From Fervidobacterium pennivorans DSM 9078 (GTDB lineage: Bacteria; Thermotogota; Thermotogae; Thermotogales; Fervidobacteriaceae): a stretch of 64,000 nt of DNA. The position numbers and the translations under genes are program-made. The stretch is from positions 248,001 through 312,000 of the forward strand of contig NC_017095.1 of assembly GCF_000235405.2 (NCBI RefSeq), read 5' to 3'. How positions within the stretch are numbered: the stretch's first letter is position 1; the number at the start of each line of letters is the position of its first letter. Under the pieces are notes generated by a model, which saw nothing but the letters and a program-made list of their open reading frames with translations, was not told the origin of the DNA and made no database searches. Shown here in pieces: positions 57,122 to 64,000 of the stretch.

Positions 57122-58517
57122 CTCTCTCACCGCGGTCAATCCGCTCAAGGTATTTTTCAACAAGTTCTCTGTTATTTACACGCTCGAGCTCTTTTTGGAT
57201 TAATTCGTAACCGAGTTTTTTGGTTTCTTCTGATGCATAATCGTTCAGATATTCTCTAAGTGTGAAGAGTGCGTTTGGTGTGCAGAATCTTTTCACAAAT
57301 CCAGGAATGGCGAATTCCATGAAGTGTTCTCCGGTTCGTCCCATTCTGTAACATGCTGTACAGAATGAAGGAATGTATCCTTCTTTCAAAAGGTCTTGTA
57401 TTACTTCCTCCAGTGACCTGTTATCACCAAGTATAAACTGGCTTTTTCTTATTTTCTCTGGGTCATCTTGTGAATACGAACCAATGCCAATACTTGAACC
57501 TCCATCGATTTGAGAAACGCCCATTTTGAGAACTTCTCTTCTCAATTCGGCTGGTTCACGAGCGGTGAGAATCATACCCGTGTATGGAACTGCCAGTCTT
57601 ATGATGGCGACAAGTTTTTTGAAGTCTTCATCACTAACTTTATGTGGTGGATTGTACGAAATCTCACTACCAACGGCTGGTTCTATTCTTGGGAAGGATA
57701 TTGTGTGAGGACCAACTCCAAAACGTTCTTCAAGGTGTATTGTGTGGTAAATCAAACCCATTACCTCAAACTTCCAGTTGAACAAACCAAAGAGTGCTCC
57801 AATTCCAACATCATCTATGCCAGCAAGCATAGCACGGTCAAGACCATACAATCTCCAAGCGTAATTCGATTTTGGACCGCGTGGATGAAGTTTTTTGTAA
57901 GTTGGTTGATGATAGGTTTCCTGGAAGATTTGGAACGTTCCAATACCTGCTTCTTTGATGATTTTGTAACCTTCCACAGTTTGGGGTGCTGCATTCACGT
58001 TTACCCTTCTTATCTCTCCGTTACCGACTTTTGTTTCGTAGATTATTCTAATTGTTTCAGCTATGAACTCGGGACTGTATCTTGGATGTTCTCCATAGAC
58101 CACTATCAATCTTTTGTGCCCTCTGGATACTAGTGCCCTAACTTCGTTTCTGAGTTCCTCAAAGGTCAATGTTTTTCTGTAAACCTCTTTGTTAGAACTC
58201 CTAAATCCACAGTAGACACAATCATTAACACAGTCGTTGCCTATGTAGAGTGGTGCAAAAAGGACTATTCTGTTGCCATATATACGCTCCTTAAGAGTTC
58301 TGGCAGCGTGGAAGATTTCTTCAAGCATTTCTGGGTCTTCAACATTAAGCAAAGTCGCCACTTCCTCAGGTTCGAGCCTGTTTTTGTTCAGTGATTTATC
58401 AAGAATTTCTAAAACCCTTTTTTTGTCGGGATTTTTTGTCTTTTCAAGCAATTCCCAAATTTCTGCCTCTGGGATGAATGTTTTTTCCGTATCAATTTCT
58501 TTTGTAAATACATACAT
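57108..58517 (-). CDS. hydG: [FeFe]-hydrogenase maturation tyrosine lyase HydG
   Basis: Radical SAM enzyme that cleaves tyrosine to give the CO and CN- ligands of the H-cluster. The 469 residues hold CVNDCVYCGFR (CxxxCxxC, about 96-106) and the C-terminal auxiliary-cluster motif CTACYRMGRTGEHF with a third Cys in KRFCTPN. The ThiH-like barrel lies between. The start ATG 58517 has GGAGG eight bases upstream. GTG at 58526 overlaps that site. It lies between the TM1266-like gene and the small 88-residue gene. Confidence 0.96.
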   Translation of the reverse strand: MYVFTKEIDTEKTFIPEAEIWELLEKTKNPDKKRVLEILDKSLNKNRLEPEEVATLLNVEDPEMLEEIFHAARTLKERIYGNRIVLFAPLYIGNDCVNDCVYCGFRSSNKEVYRKTLTFEELRNEVRALVSRGHKRLIVVYGEHPRYSPEFIAETIRIIYETKVGNGEIRRVNVNAAPQTVEGYKIIKEAGIGTFQIFQETYHQPTYKKLHPRGPKSNYAWRLYGLDRAMLAGIDDVGIGALFGLFNWKFEVMGLIYHTIHLEERFGVGPHTISFPRIEPAVGSEISYNPPHKVSDEDFKKLVAIIRLAVPYTGMILTAREPAELRREVLKMGVSQIDGGSSIGIGSYSQDDPEKIRKSQFILGDNRSLEEVIQDLLKEGYIPSFCTACYRMGRTGEHFMEFAIPGFVKRFCTPNALFTLREYLNDYASEETKKLGYELIQKELERVNNRELVEKYLERIDRGERDVRF

Positions 58518-58551
58518 ACTTTCCACCTCCGAATTTAATCGAATTAATATT

Positions 58552-58806
58552 TCAGTTTACAGCCACGCTTTTCACTTTCACACCTTTTATATTCCCCAAT
58601 TTTCCAGTAAATGCTCCCATGTTGTCGTTTGTTGTTTTAACTATGAGAAATACAATAGCTATATTTTCATCCGGAACAGGATACCCTACTCTGAGTTTGA
58701 TAATATCTGCGTATTGATGGAGAAGCTCATTTACTTTAGAATAAGCGTTTTCTCTGTCATGAACGATTATGTCAACCGTGTAATATCTTTCTTTTTTTTC
58801 TTCCAT
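58552..58806 (-). CDS. TM1266-like small protein (iron-only hydrogenase system regulator family)
   Basis: An 84-residue protein with the pattern YYTVDIIVHDRENAYSKVNE, then IIKLRVGYPVPDENIAIVFLI and GVKVKSVAVN, an ACT/ferredoxin-like fold. It is the second member in the window and matches 55455-55724 in layout (a strand, a helix, the LRxG turn, the hydrophobic strand). It abuts the hydrogenase stop directly and precedes hydG by about 35 bp, so it belongs to their transcript. The function is unproven. Confidence 0.82.
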   Translation of the reverse strand: MEEKKERYYTVDIIVHDRENAYSKVNELLHQYADIIKLRVGYPVPDENIAIVFLIVKTTNDNMGAFTGKLGNIKGVKVKSVAVN

Positions 58807-60558
58807 TTACTTCCCTCCTGTTGATTTTTCTTGTCTTCTTTCGGCTTTTGACCTGTCCGTATAGTAAGTGTGCAGATAATGGTGTGCTACGTGACCGTTA
58901 GGTTCTCCTACGAATTCTTCGTAAAGTTGAATAATTTCTGGGTTTTCGTGCGAGCGTCTGATAACGCTCATTTCGTCTATGCTGTAGATTGCTCTAGCAC
59001 GCTTTTTAATAATATCTGGGTCTAAACTCTTAGGTTGGCCACCACCACCGATACATCCACCCATACAAGCCATCACTTCGACAAAGTCGTAATTTCTTTT
59101 CCCTTCCTTGATTTCTTTCAGCAATCTCTTCGCGTTTGCAGTTCCATTTACAATTGCAACCTTAAGCTTCCTGGTTTTGAAATCGACCTCTGCTTCTCTG
59201 ATTCCGTCGAGTCCTCTAACTTCTGAGAAAACGAGTCTTGGTAACTTTTCACCAGTGAACTTTTCATACGCAGTTCTTAATGCTGCTTCCATAACACCAC
59301 CAGTGACACCAAATATGGCACCTGCACCGGAGGATGCTCCCAGTGGACTATCGTGTTTTTCCTCGGGCAGATTTACAAAGGAAATGCCTTTGAACCTTAG
59401 CATCTTTGCAAATTCACGAGTTGTTATTACATAATCTGTAACTTTTATGCCGTTTACAACGTGTTGAGAGCGCTCTATCTCATCTTTTTTTGCTGTGCAC
59501 GGCATAACAGCTACCATAACGATATTTTCAGGTGCGACTCCAAGTTTCTTTGCAAAATACTCGCGAGTACTACTCATTATTTGCATTGGAGATTTTGTTG
59601 TCGATAGGTTTGGTATGAACTCCGGAAACTCTTTTTCAACCATGTTTACCCAACCCGGACAACAGCTTGTGAACATAGGTAATACTCCGCCTTTTGTTAG
59701 TCTATGGAGAAGTTCGTGTGCTTCTTCCATTATCGTTAAGTCCGCTCCGAAATTTGTATCAAAAACGTAGTCAAAGCCTAATCTTCTAAGTGCCGCAACC
59801 ATCTTTCCAGTACTCACAGTTCCTGGTTCCATGCCAAATTCCTCTCCGATTGCCACTCTCACCGAAGGAGCAGTCTGTGCTATAAACACCTTTCCGTTTT
59901 TGTTTTCAAGCATGTGTAGTAGTTTTTTCCAAGTTGGAGCTTCGTATATTGCCCCAACGGGACACAAGTAAGCGCATTGCCCACAACTGATACAGTTCGT
60001 TTCATAAACAGGCAATCCAAATTCTGTTTCTGGGACTGTTTCATATCCTCGCTCTATCATAGAATATATGTTCATGCCTTGTATCTCACTACACACGCGT
60101 ACACACCGCTGACATTTTATACATTTTGTTAGGTCTCTGTGAATCGATGGACTGCTTGTGTCTATATACTTGGGGAAACTAACAGAAATCCCAAAGGTAG
60201 GTTGAACATCGTACATATGGACAAGTTTTTGGAGTTCGCACCTACCATCAGCTTCACAATACATACATTCGTGTGGATGGTTTGCCATAACTAATTCAAG
60301 GTTCAGCTTGACTGCATTTTCAACACGTTCTGTGTTTGTCCGTATTACCATTCCGTCGGCAACTTTGGTTGCGCATGCGGGCTGAAGCGTCTTGAATCCC
60401 TCGACCTCTACAACACAAATTCTACAAGCTCCGATGGGCTGAAGTTCAGGATGATGACACAGGGTGGGTATGTGGTATCCAAGTTGTGACGCTACTTCAA
60501 GTATTGTTTTCCCTTCTTCAACCTCATGTTTGTCACCGTTGATATAAATTGTAACCAT
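58807..60558 (-). CDS. [FeFe]-hydrogenase catalytic subunit, copy 1 (leader-regulated)
   Basis: A 583-residue hydrogen-evolving or hydrogen-oxidising enzyme of the HndD/HydA type. From the N-terminus: [2Fe-2S] domain (LCHHPELQPIGACRICVVE, Cys about 34-62), the HxxxCxxC cluster site HPHECMYCEADGRC (about 93), two [4Fe-4S] clusters (CIKCQRCVRVC, CISCGQCAYLCP, about 143-195), then the H-domain with L1 FTSCCPGWVN, L2 VMPCTAKKDE and L3 ACMGGCIGGGGQP. It ends in a short small-subunit-like tail. No flavin subunit is adjacent. It starts at ATG 60558 with GGAGGGG, behind a riboswitch-like leader. Confidence 0.95.
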   Translation of the reverse strand: MVTIYINGDKHEVEEGKTILEVASQLGYHIPTLCHHPELQPIGACRICVVEVEGFKTLQPACATKVADGMVIRTNTERVENAVKLNLELVMANHPHECMYCEADGRCELQKLVHMYDVQPTFGISVSFPKYIDTSSPSIHRDLTKCIKCQRCVRVCSEIQGMNIYSMIERGYETVPETEFGLPVYETNCISCGQCAYLCPVGAIYEAPTWKKLLHMLENKNGKVFIAQTAPSVRVAIGEEFGMEPGTVSTGKMVAALRRLGFDYVFDTNFGADLTIMEEAHELLHRLTKGGVLPMFTSCCPGWVNMVEKEFPEFIPNLSTTKSPMQIMSSTREYFAKKLGVAPENIVMVAVMPCTAKKDEIERSQHVVNGIKVTDYVITTREFAKMLRFKGISFVNLPEEKHDSPLGASSGAGAIFGVTGGVMEAALRTAYEKFTGEKLPRLVFSEVRGLDGIREAEVDFKTRKLKVAIVNGTANAKRLLKEIKEGKRNYDFVEVMACMGGCIGGGGQPKSLDPDIIKKRARAIYSIDEMSVIRRSHENPEIIQLYEEFVGEPNGHVAHHYLHTYYTDRSKAERRQEKSTGGK

Positions 60559-60584
60559 GGTACCCCTCCTTTCATAGCGGAGCT

Positions 60585-60798
60585 AAAAACAAAAATCCCT
60601 CTTTCCTTTACCCAAGGAAAGAGGGACGAATTGATTTTAATAAAGCCCAACTATGTTTGTACAGTGCAAGCCATTATTGCTCAATACAAAGTTTTGCTTT
60701 ACGATATAATCTCCATCCCTCTTTCCTTGGTGTCAGAGCAATTCGCTCCTTCACCTCAGAAAGCACAAACAAACACTTAGCGAAAATATTCACATGTC
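60585..60798 (-). promoter_or_regulatory. Candidate riboswitch or attenuator in the hydrogenase leader
   Basis: On the minus strand an aptamer-like stem at 60763-60721 reads CTTTC-TGA-GGTG-AAG-GAGC, loop GAATT, GCTC-TGA-CACC-AAG-GAAAG: three helices separated by two 3x3 UGA/AAG internal loops. Its closing strand GAAAG lies inside AAGGAAAGAGGG (60728-60717). That 12-mer can pair with CCCTCTTTCCTT (60625-60614), which otherwise forms a 12-bp terminator hairpin with AAGGAAAGAGGG (60608-60597) followed by ATTTTTGTTTTT. The aptamer and antiterminator exclude each other. The ligand and class are unknown to me. Confidence 0.75.
60597..60625 (-). terminator. Conditional terminator in the hydrogenase leader
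   Basis: Perfect 12-bp stem CCCTCTTTCCTT / AAGGAAAGAGGG with 5-base loop and a U-rich tail, 39 bp before the hydrogenase start. Confidence 0.88.
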
Positions 60799-60804
60799 GT
60801 AAAT

Positions 60805-60834
60805 ATTATAACACAAAAACATATGAGTATACAA
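60805..60834 (-). promoter_or_regulatory. Promoter of hydrogenase copy 1
   Basis: TTGTAT (60834-60829), an 18-base spacer, TATAAT (60810-60805). Transcription would begin near 60798 and give a leader of about 240 nt. Confidence 0.72.
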
Positions 60835-60927
60835 GTTGAAATTTTGGACTTATTTTTAGAAAAAGACCAATATTGGAAAATGTATGATAACTTTGTGTAT
60901 TTTTTCACTTTTTCTCCTTCGGATAAC

Positions 60928-60958
60928 AAAAAAGCTGGTGTGCGTAAAGCACACCAGC
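60928..60958 (-). terminator. Intrinsic terminator after hydrogenase copy 2
   Basis: GCTGGTGTGC / GCACACCAGC stem with TTTAC loop, followed on the minus strand by TTTTTTG. It separates the two hydrogenase transcripts. Confidence 0.9.
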
Positions 60959-60975
60959 GCTTCTAAGCGTAAGTT

Positions 60976-62742
60976 TTAGTTAACCTTTTCAACCTCTTTT
61001 TGTTGTTGAGCCTTCCTGACGGCTCTTGACCTATCGGTGTAGTGTGTATGCAACAAGTGGTGTGCGATGTGGCTGTTCGGTTTTTCTAAGAATTCTTCGT
61101 AGAGTTTTATGATATCTGGGTTTTCATGTGACCTTCTCAGTACGCTGAGTTCGTCAATGGTGTAAATAGCTTGTGCACGTTTCTTAAGAATATCTGGGTC
61201 AAGGCTCTTCGGTTGTCCACCGCCACCGATACAACCACCAAGACACGCCATTATCTCGACAAAGTCGTAGTATCGTTTCCCTTCTTTCATTTCTCTCAGC
61301 AATTTTTTCACACTTGCCATACCGTGTGCAATAGCTACTTTGAGTTTTCTTCCTTTAATATCAATTTCTGCTTCTCTTACACCATCCAGGCCTCGTACGC
61401 TTTCGAACACAAGTTTCGGTAATTTCTCGCCTGTCAAAACTTCGTAAGCTGTTCTGAGAGCTGCTTCCATAACACCACCAGTCACACCAAAGAGCGCAGC
61501 AGCACCTGTTGATGTTCCAAGTGGGCTATCATACTGTTCTTCTGGAAGATTTACGAATGGTATACCTTTGAGTTTAATGAGCTTTCCGAGTTCTCTTGTT
61601 GTAATGACGTAATCCGTTACTTTGATACCGTCGACCAATTGTTGTGGTCTTGTTATTTCGTCTTTCTTAGCTGTACATGGCATAATTGATACCATAACTA
61701 TATCTTCAGGTTTCACACCTATCTTTTGTGCAAAGTATGTTTTGACAACACTACTCATCATCTGTTGTGGGGACTTTGCCGTTGAGAGGTGTTCTCTGAG
61801 TTCGGGCCATTCTTTCTCCATTTCGTTTACCCAACCAGGGCAGCAGCTTGTGAACATTGGGAACTTACCGCCGTTTTGGAGCCTTCCAATGAGTTCGTAA
61901 CCCTCTTCCATAATTGTAAGGTCAGCTGCGAAGTTTGTATCAAATACATAGTCGAAACCAAGTCTTCTAAGTGCAGCAACCATCTTCCCTGTGCTTATGC
62001 TTCCGGGTTCCATGCCAAATTCTTCACCTATTGCAACCCTGACAGATGGAGCTGTTTGTGCAACGTAAACTTTGCCGGGTTCCTTGCTGTTTAGCATTTT
62101 CCAAACTTTCTTCCAGTCTGGTGCTTCGTAAATAGCTCCTACTGGACACAAGTTGGCACACTGACCGCAGCTTATACAGTCAGTTTCGTAAAGTGGGACG
62201 CCGAATTCTGTCTCTGGTAGGGATTCGTAACCACGTTCAATCATTGAGTATATGTTCATACCCTGTATTTCACTACACACTCTCACACATCTCTGACACT
62301 TAATACACTTGGACAGGTCTCTGTGAACAGAAGGGCTACTCATATCTATTTCTTTTTCTATGTTAACATTTACACCAAATATAGGTTGAACATCGTACAT
62401 GTGAACAAGTTTTTGAAGTTCACAGCGCCCATCTGCTTCACAGTACATACATTCGTGGGGATGGTTCGACATTATCAAAGAAAGGTTGAACTTGACTGCG
62501 CTTTCTACTCTTTCCGTGTTTGTCTTTATCTTCATTCCATCGGCAACTTTTGTTGTACAAGCAGGTTGGAGCGTTCTTGCCCCCTCAATTTCAACAACAC
62601 ATATTCTACAAGCTCCAATTGGTTCGAGTTCGGGATGGTGACAAAGGGTTGGAATTTTGAAACCTAAATCTGCCGCAGCTTCAAGCACTGTTTTGTTTTC
62701 TGGAACTTGATAAGGTTTGTCGTTGATATAGATAGTTACCAT
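60976..62742 (-). CDS. [FeFe]-hydrogenase catalytic subunit, copy 2
   Basis: A 588-residue paralogue of the gene at 58807-60558, with the same domain order: [2Fe-2S] (TLCHHPELEPIGACRICVVE), HPHECMYCEADGRC, CIKCQRCVRVC, CISCGQCANLCP, then L1 FTSCCPGWVN, L2 IMPCTAKKDE and L3 ACLGGCIGGGGQP. By eye most residues are identical, so this is a tandem duplication. The start is ATG 62742 with GGAGGTGG upstream. The frame reaching 62772 lacks a site. It has a short leader and its own terminator. It differs from copy 1 mainly in a few linker positions and the C-terminal tail. Confidence 0.95.
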   Translation of the reverse strand: MVTIYINDKPYQVPENKTVLEAAADLGFKIPTLCHHPELEPIGACRICVVEIEGARTLQPACTTKVADGMKIKTNTERVESAVKFNLSLIMSNHPHECMYCEADGRCELQKLVHMYDVQPIFGVNVNIEKEIDMSSPSVHRDLSKCIKCQRCVRVCSEIQGMNIYSMIERGYESLPETEFGVPLYETDCISCGQCANLCPVGAIYEAPDWKKVWKMLNSKEPGKVYVAQTAPSVRVAIGEEFGMEPGSISTGKMVAALRRLGFDYVFDTNFAADLTIMEEGYELIGRLQNGGKFPMFTSCCPGWVNEMEKEWPELREHLSTAKSPQQMMSSVVKTYFAQKIGVKPEDIVMVSIMPCTAKKDEITRPQQLVDGIKVTDYVITTRELGKLIKLKGIPFVNLPEEQYDSPLGTSTGAAALFGVTGGVMEAALRTAYEVLTGEKLPKLVFESVRGLDGVREAEIDIKGRKLKVAIAHGMASVKKLLREMKEGKRYYDFVEIMACLGGCIGGGGQPKSLDPDILKKRAQAIYTIDELSVLRRSHENPDIIKLYEEFLEKPNSHIAHHLLHTHYTDRSRAVRKAQQQKEVEKVN

Positions 62743-62789
62743 CGGCCACCCACCTCCGTATAATGATAGCAAAGAAAAAGTCTAATGCT

Positions 62790-62798
62790 ATTCTACCA
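62790..62798 (-). promoter_or_regulatory. Extended -10 promoter of hydrogenase copy 2
   Basis: Minus-strand TGGTAGAAT, about 50 bp upstream of the start at 62742. It leaves no room for a leader like that of copy 1. The stretch 62799-62956 is AT-rich and shows no gene. Confidence 0.5.
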
Positions 62799-62956
62799 CA
62801 TAAGTAAAAATTTCACAAGTGACAAATACTAAAATTCGAAAAGAAAATGAGAGAATTTCTGTTTTATATTTTGAAATTCAGTCCTAATTGCTATTTTTGA
62901 GAACATGCAAAACAAAGAAAAAATCATATTTTTCACATGTGTTACCGCAACTGCGA

Positions 62957-63805
62957 TTAGAACTTTGTTGAAAAACTGAGGTAATAATCTGTCGTTATAA
63001 ATGGAATTGAAATTCTTTGGTCTGGATTAGCGTAAAAAACAATATTGAAATAATTATAAATCCAGTCTGTGAAAGTGTATCCCTGAATCAGTCTGAGTGG
63101 ACTCTCATGACCGTGCAAAGTTATTCGATACCCGATTTCTATTCCAGAGTATCTGTCGTAATACCATATGCCTCCAAATCTTGCCATCACGTACTGTGAT
63201 TGCCTTCTTGCTTCTTCCAAAACACTCTGCCAATCTTCGGGCGGCGCTTGTGACTGCCAAACATTTATCAACATACCACCTTCCAGTAGTCCAAAAACTT
63301 CAAAGTCCTTGCTAAGTAAGATTCCATTGCTCAAAAAACCACGTGCCACTAGAACTGAAACGTACTCAGACTGACCAGGTAAGAAAATCGTTGCAAGTGC
63401 CGATTGCAGATAAGGACGCACGATTATCGGTCCGAGTATTGTGTTGTTGTGAATATGTGCCATATTGAGAAGGATATATGTTTGGAAGCTTGGGTCCACA
63501 GCCTCACCAAGATATGCTTTGTTAATAAAGAATGGATCCCACAAGAATGTTTCAAGGTTGAAGACTGTGGATTCTGATGGGAAATAGCGTATTTTGAGAT
63601 TGAAAGCCCCTACGATATCGAACAGTGGTTGTGTAGAAATTTCCCAGTTGCCAAACGAGTAACCTATAGAGGTAAACTCAACAAACAATCCTTCCTTGTG
63701 TGGTGGTACGATGCTCACCACGAAATCTCCACTTTGCACTGCCAAAGAGATACTAAATGCGATGATTAGAAAACTCAGAGCAAGTATTGTTCGCAGTTTC
63801 TTCAT
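62957..63805 (-). CDS. Exported protein of unknown function, possible outer-membrane beta-barrel
   Basis: The start is ATG 63805 after GAGGAGGTG. The longer frame to 63868 has no ribosome site. The 282 residues begin with a signal peptide (KKLRTILALSFLIIAFSISLA) and continue as alternating polar and hydrophobic strands rich in aromatic residues (YSFGNWEISTQPLF, NLKIRYFPSE, GIEIGYRITLHG), ending YYLSFSTKF. A terminal Phe after a strand is the usual beta-barrel assembly signal. No family is recognised. Confidence 0.78.
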   Translation of the reverse strand: MKKLRTILALSFLIIAFSISLAVQSGDFVVSIVPPHKEGLFVEFTSIGYSFGNWEISTQPLFDIVGAFNLKIRYFPSESTVFNLETFLWDPFFINKAYLGEAVDPSFQTYILLNMAHIHNNTILGPIIVRPYLQSALATIFLPGQSEYVSVLVARGFLSNGILLSKDFEVFGLLEGGMLINVWQSQAPPEDWQSVLEEARRQSQYVMARFGGIWYYDRYSGIEIGYRITLHGHESPLRLIQGYTFTDWIYNYFNIVFYANPDQRISIPFITTDYYLSFSTKF

Positions 63806-63902
63806 GTTTTCACCTCCTCGAGAGATTTGAAATGGATGAATCGAAAAATTTGGAATTATTTTTTTCATCCAGCACTTTTTAGACTCTCTCTTTTGTTGGA
63901 AC

Positions 63903-63918
63903 GTTCAACAAATTGAAC
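63903..63918. promoter_or_regulatory. Inverted repeat near the exported-protein promoter
   Basis: GTTCAA-CAAA-TTGAAC, a perfect 6+6 inverted repeat about 30 bp downstream of the minus-strand -10 box. It could be an operator. No regulator is known. Confidence 0.35.
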
Positions 63919-63947
63919 ATTTCGTAGGTGCGTCTTAAACTTAAGCA

Positions 63948-63956
63948 ATTATACCA
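63948..63956 (-). promoter_or_regulatory. Extended -10 promoter of the exported-protein gene
   Basis: Minus-strand TGGTATAAT, about 140 bp upstream of the start at 63805. Confidence 0.58.
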
Positions 63957-63992
63957 CTTACATAGTTATTTCACCAAAAGGTTTCTTCAGTG

Positions 63993-64000
63993 TGGTATAA
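63993..64000 (+). promoter_or_regulatory. Partial extended -10 at the window edge
   Basis: TGGTATAA at the last bases, probably the start of TGGTATAAT for a plus-strand gene beyond the window. Confidence 0.4.

Noticed and set aside
60597-60728. Duplicate of ccctctttcctt as a transposon or recombination repeat
   Set aside because: The two copies plus the complementary strand fit an antiterminator/terminator pair exactly, and no mobile gene is near.

Overview
The window looks like a chromosome segment of a thermophilic Thermotogae bacterium, most like Fervidobacterium. The assignment rests on gene content recalled from the group, not on a search. The evidence is a gap / pgk-tpi glycolytic locus in which TIM can only be made as a frameshifted PGK-TIM fusion, a fused PyrB-PyrI aspartate transcarbamoylase, [FeFe]-hydrogenases with HydE, HydF and HydG, AT-rich protein genes (about 40% GC by eye) beside a very GC-rich rRNA operon, and strong AAGGAGG-type ribosome binding sites matching the 16S 3' end.

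Layout. 1-9256 (minus strand): a possible holA fragment, an ABC ATPase, coaD, dnaB, lnt, a DegT-family aminotransferase, a membrane-anchored TPR protein, a cation-diffusion transporter, then infC-rpmI-rplT behind a structured leader and three tRNAs (Lys, Arg, Glu). 9380-29711: envelope polysaccharide genes (a WecA/MraY-like transferase and an O-antigen-ligase-like protein), an esterase, a PIG-L deacetylase, crcB plus DUF190, two paralogous exported proteins, a PatB-GNAT fusion, guaA, GH20 hexosaminidase, a dual-domain permease, a phosphohexomutase, PhzF and a metallophosphoesterase. 29712-35012: rRNA operon with twin promoters, 16S, tRNA-Ile, tRNA-Ala, 23S, 5S and terminator. 35029-41138: trmFO, MATE, pcm, a Ca/Na antiporter and a diguanylate cyclase. 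41270-46000: gap, an IS110-family element, pgk and tpi. 46014-50248: pyrBI, a GH13 amylase and a methyltransferase. 50245-62798: the hydrogen block, with aspA, hydF, a nitrate/sulfonate-type ABC transporter, hydE, hydG, two TM1266-like small proteins and two tandem [FeFe]-hydrogenases. 62957-64000: one exported protein and promoter sequence.

The most interesting signals are non-coding or recoding. (1) The hydrogenase gene at 58807-60558 has a leader with a regular internal-loop stem whose closing helix overlaps an antiterminator competing with a 12-bp intrinsic terminator, which is the architecture of a riboswitch or attenuator. I do not recognise its class. (2) The roughly 180-nt region upstream of the IS110 transposase folds into internal-loop stem-loops as expected of a bridge RNA, and one loop strand is complementary to 9 nt at the transposase 3' end. 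(3) pgk ends in an A9 run, and a -1 shift there fuses PGK to a TIM that otherwise lacks its start and catalytic lysine. (4) crcB is split by a stop codon, but an in-frame T TTT TTC heptamer just before the stop would restore the conserved protein by -1 shifting.

The hydrogen block suggests how its genes cooperate. HydE, HydF and HydG build the H-cluster for the two hydrogenases. AspA, co-transcribed with HydF, could supply ammonia. The small TM1266-like proteins probably act as accessory or regulatory factors.
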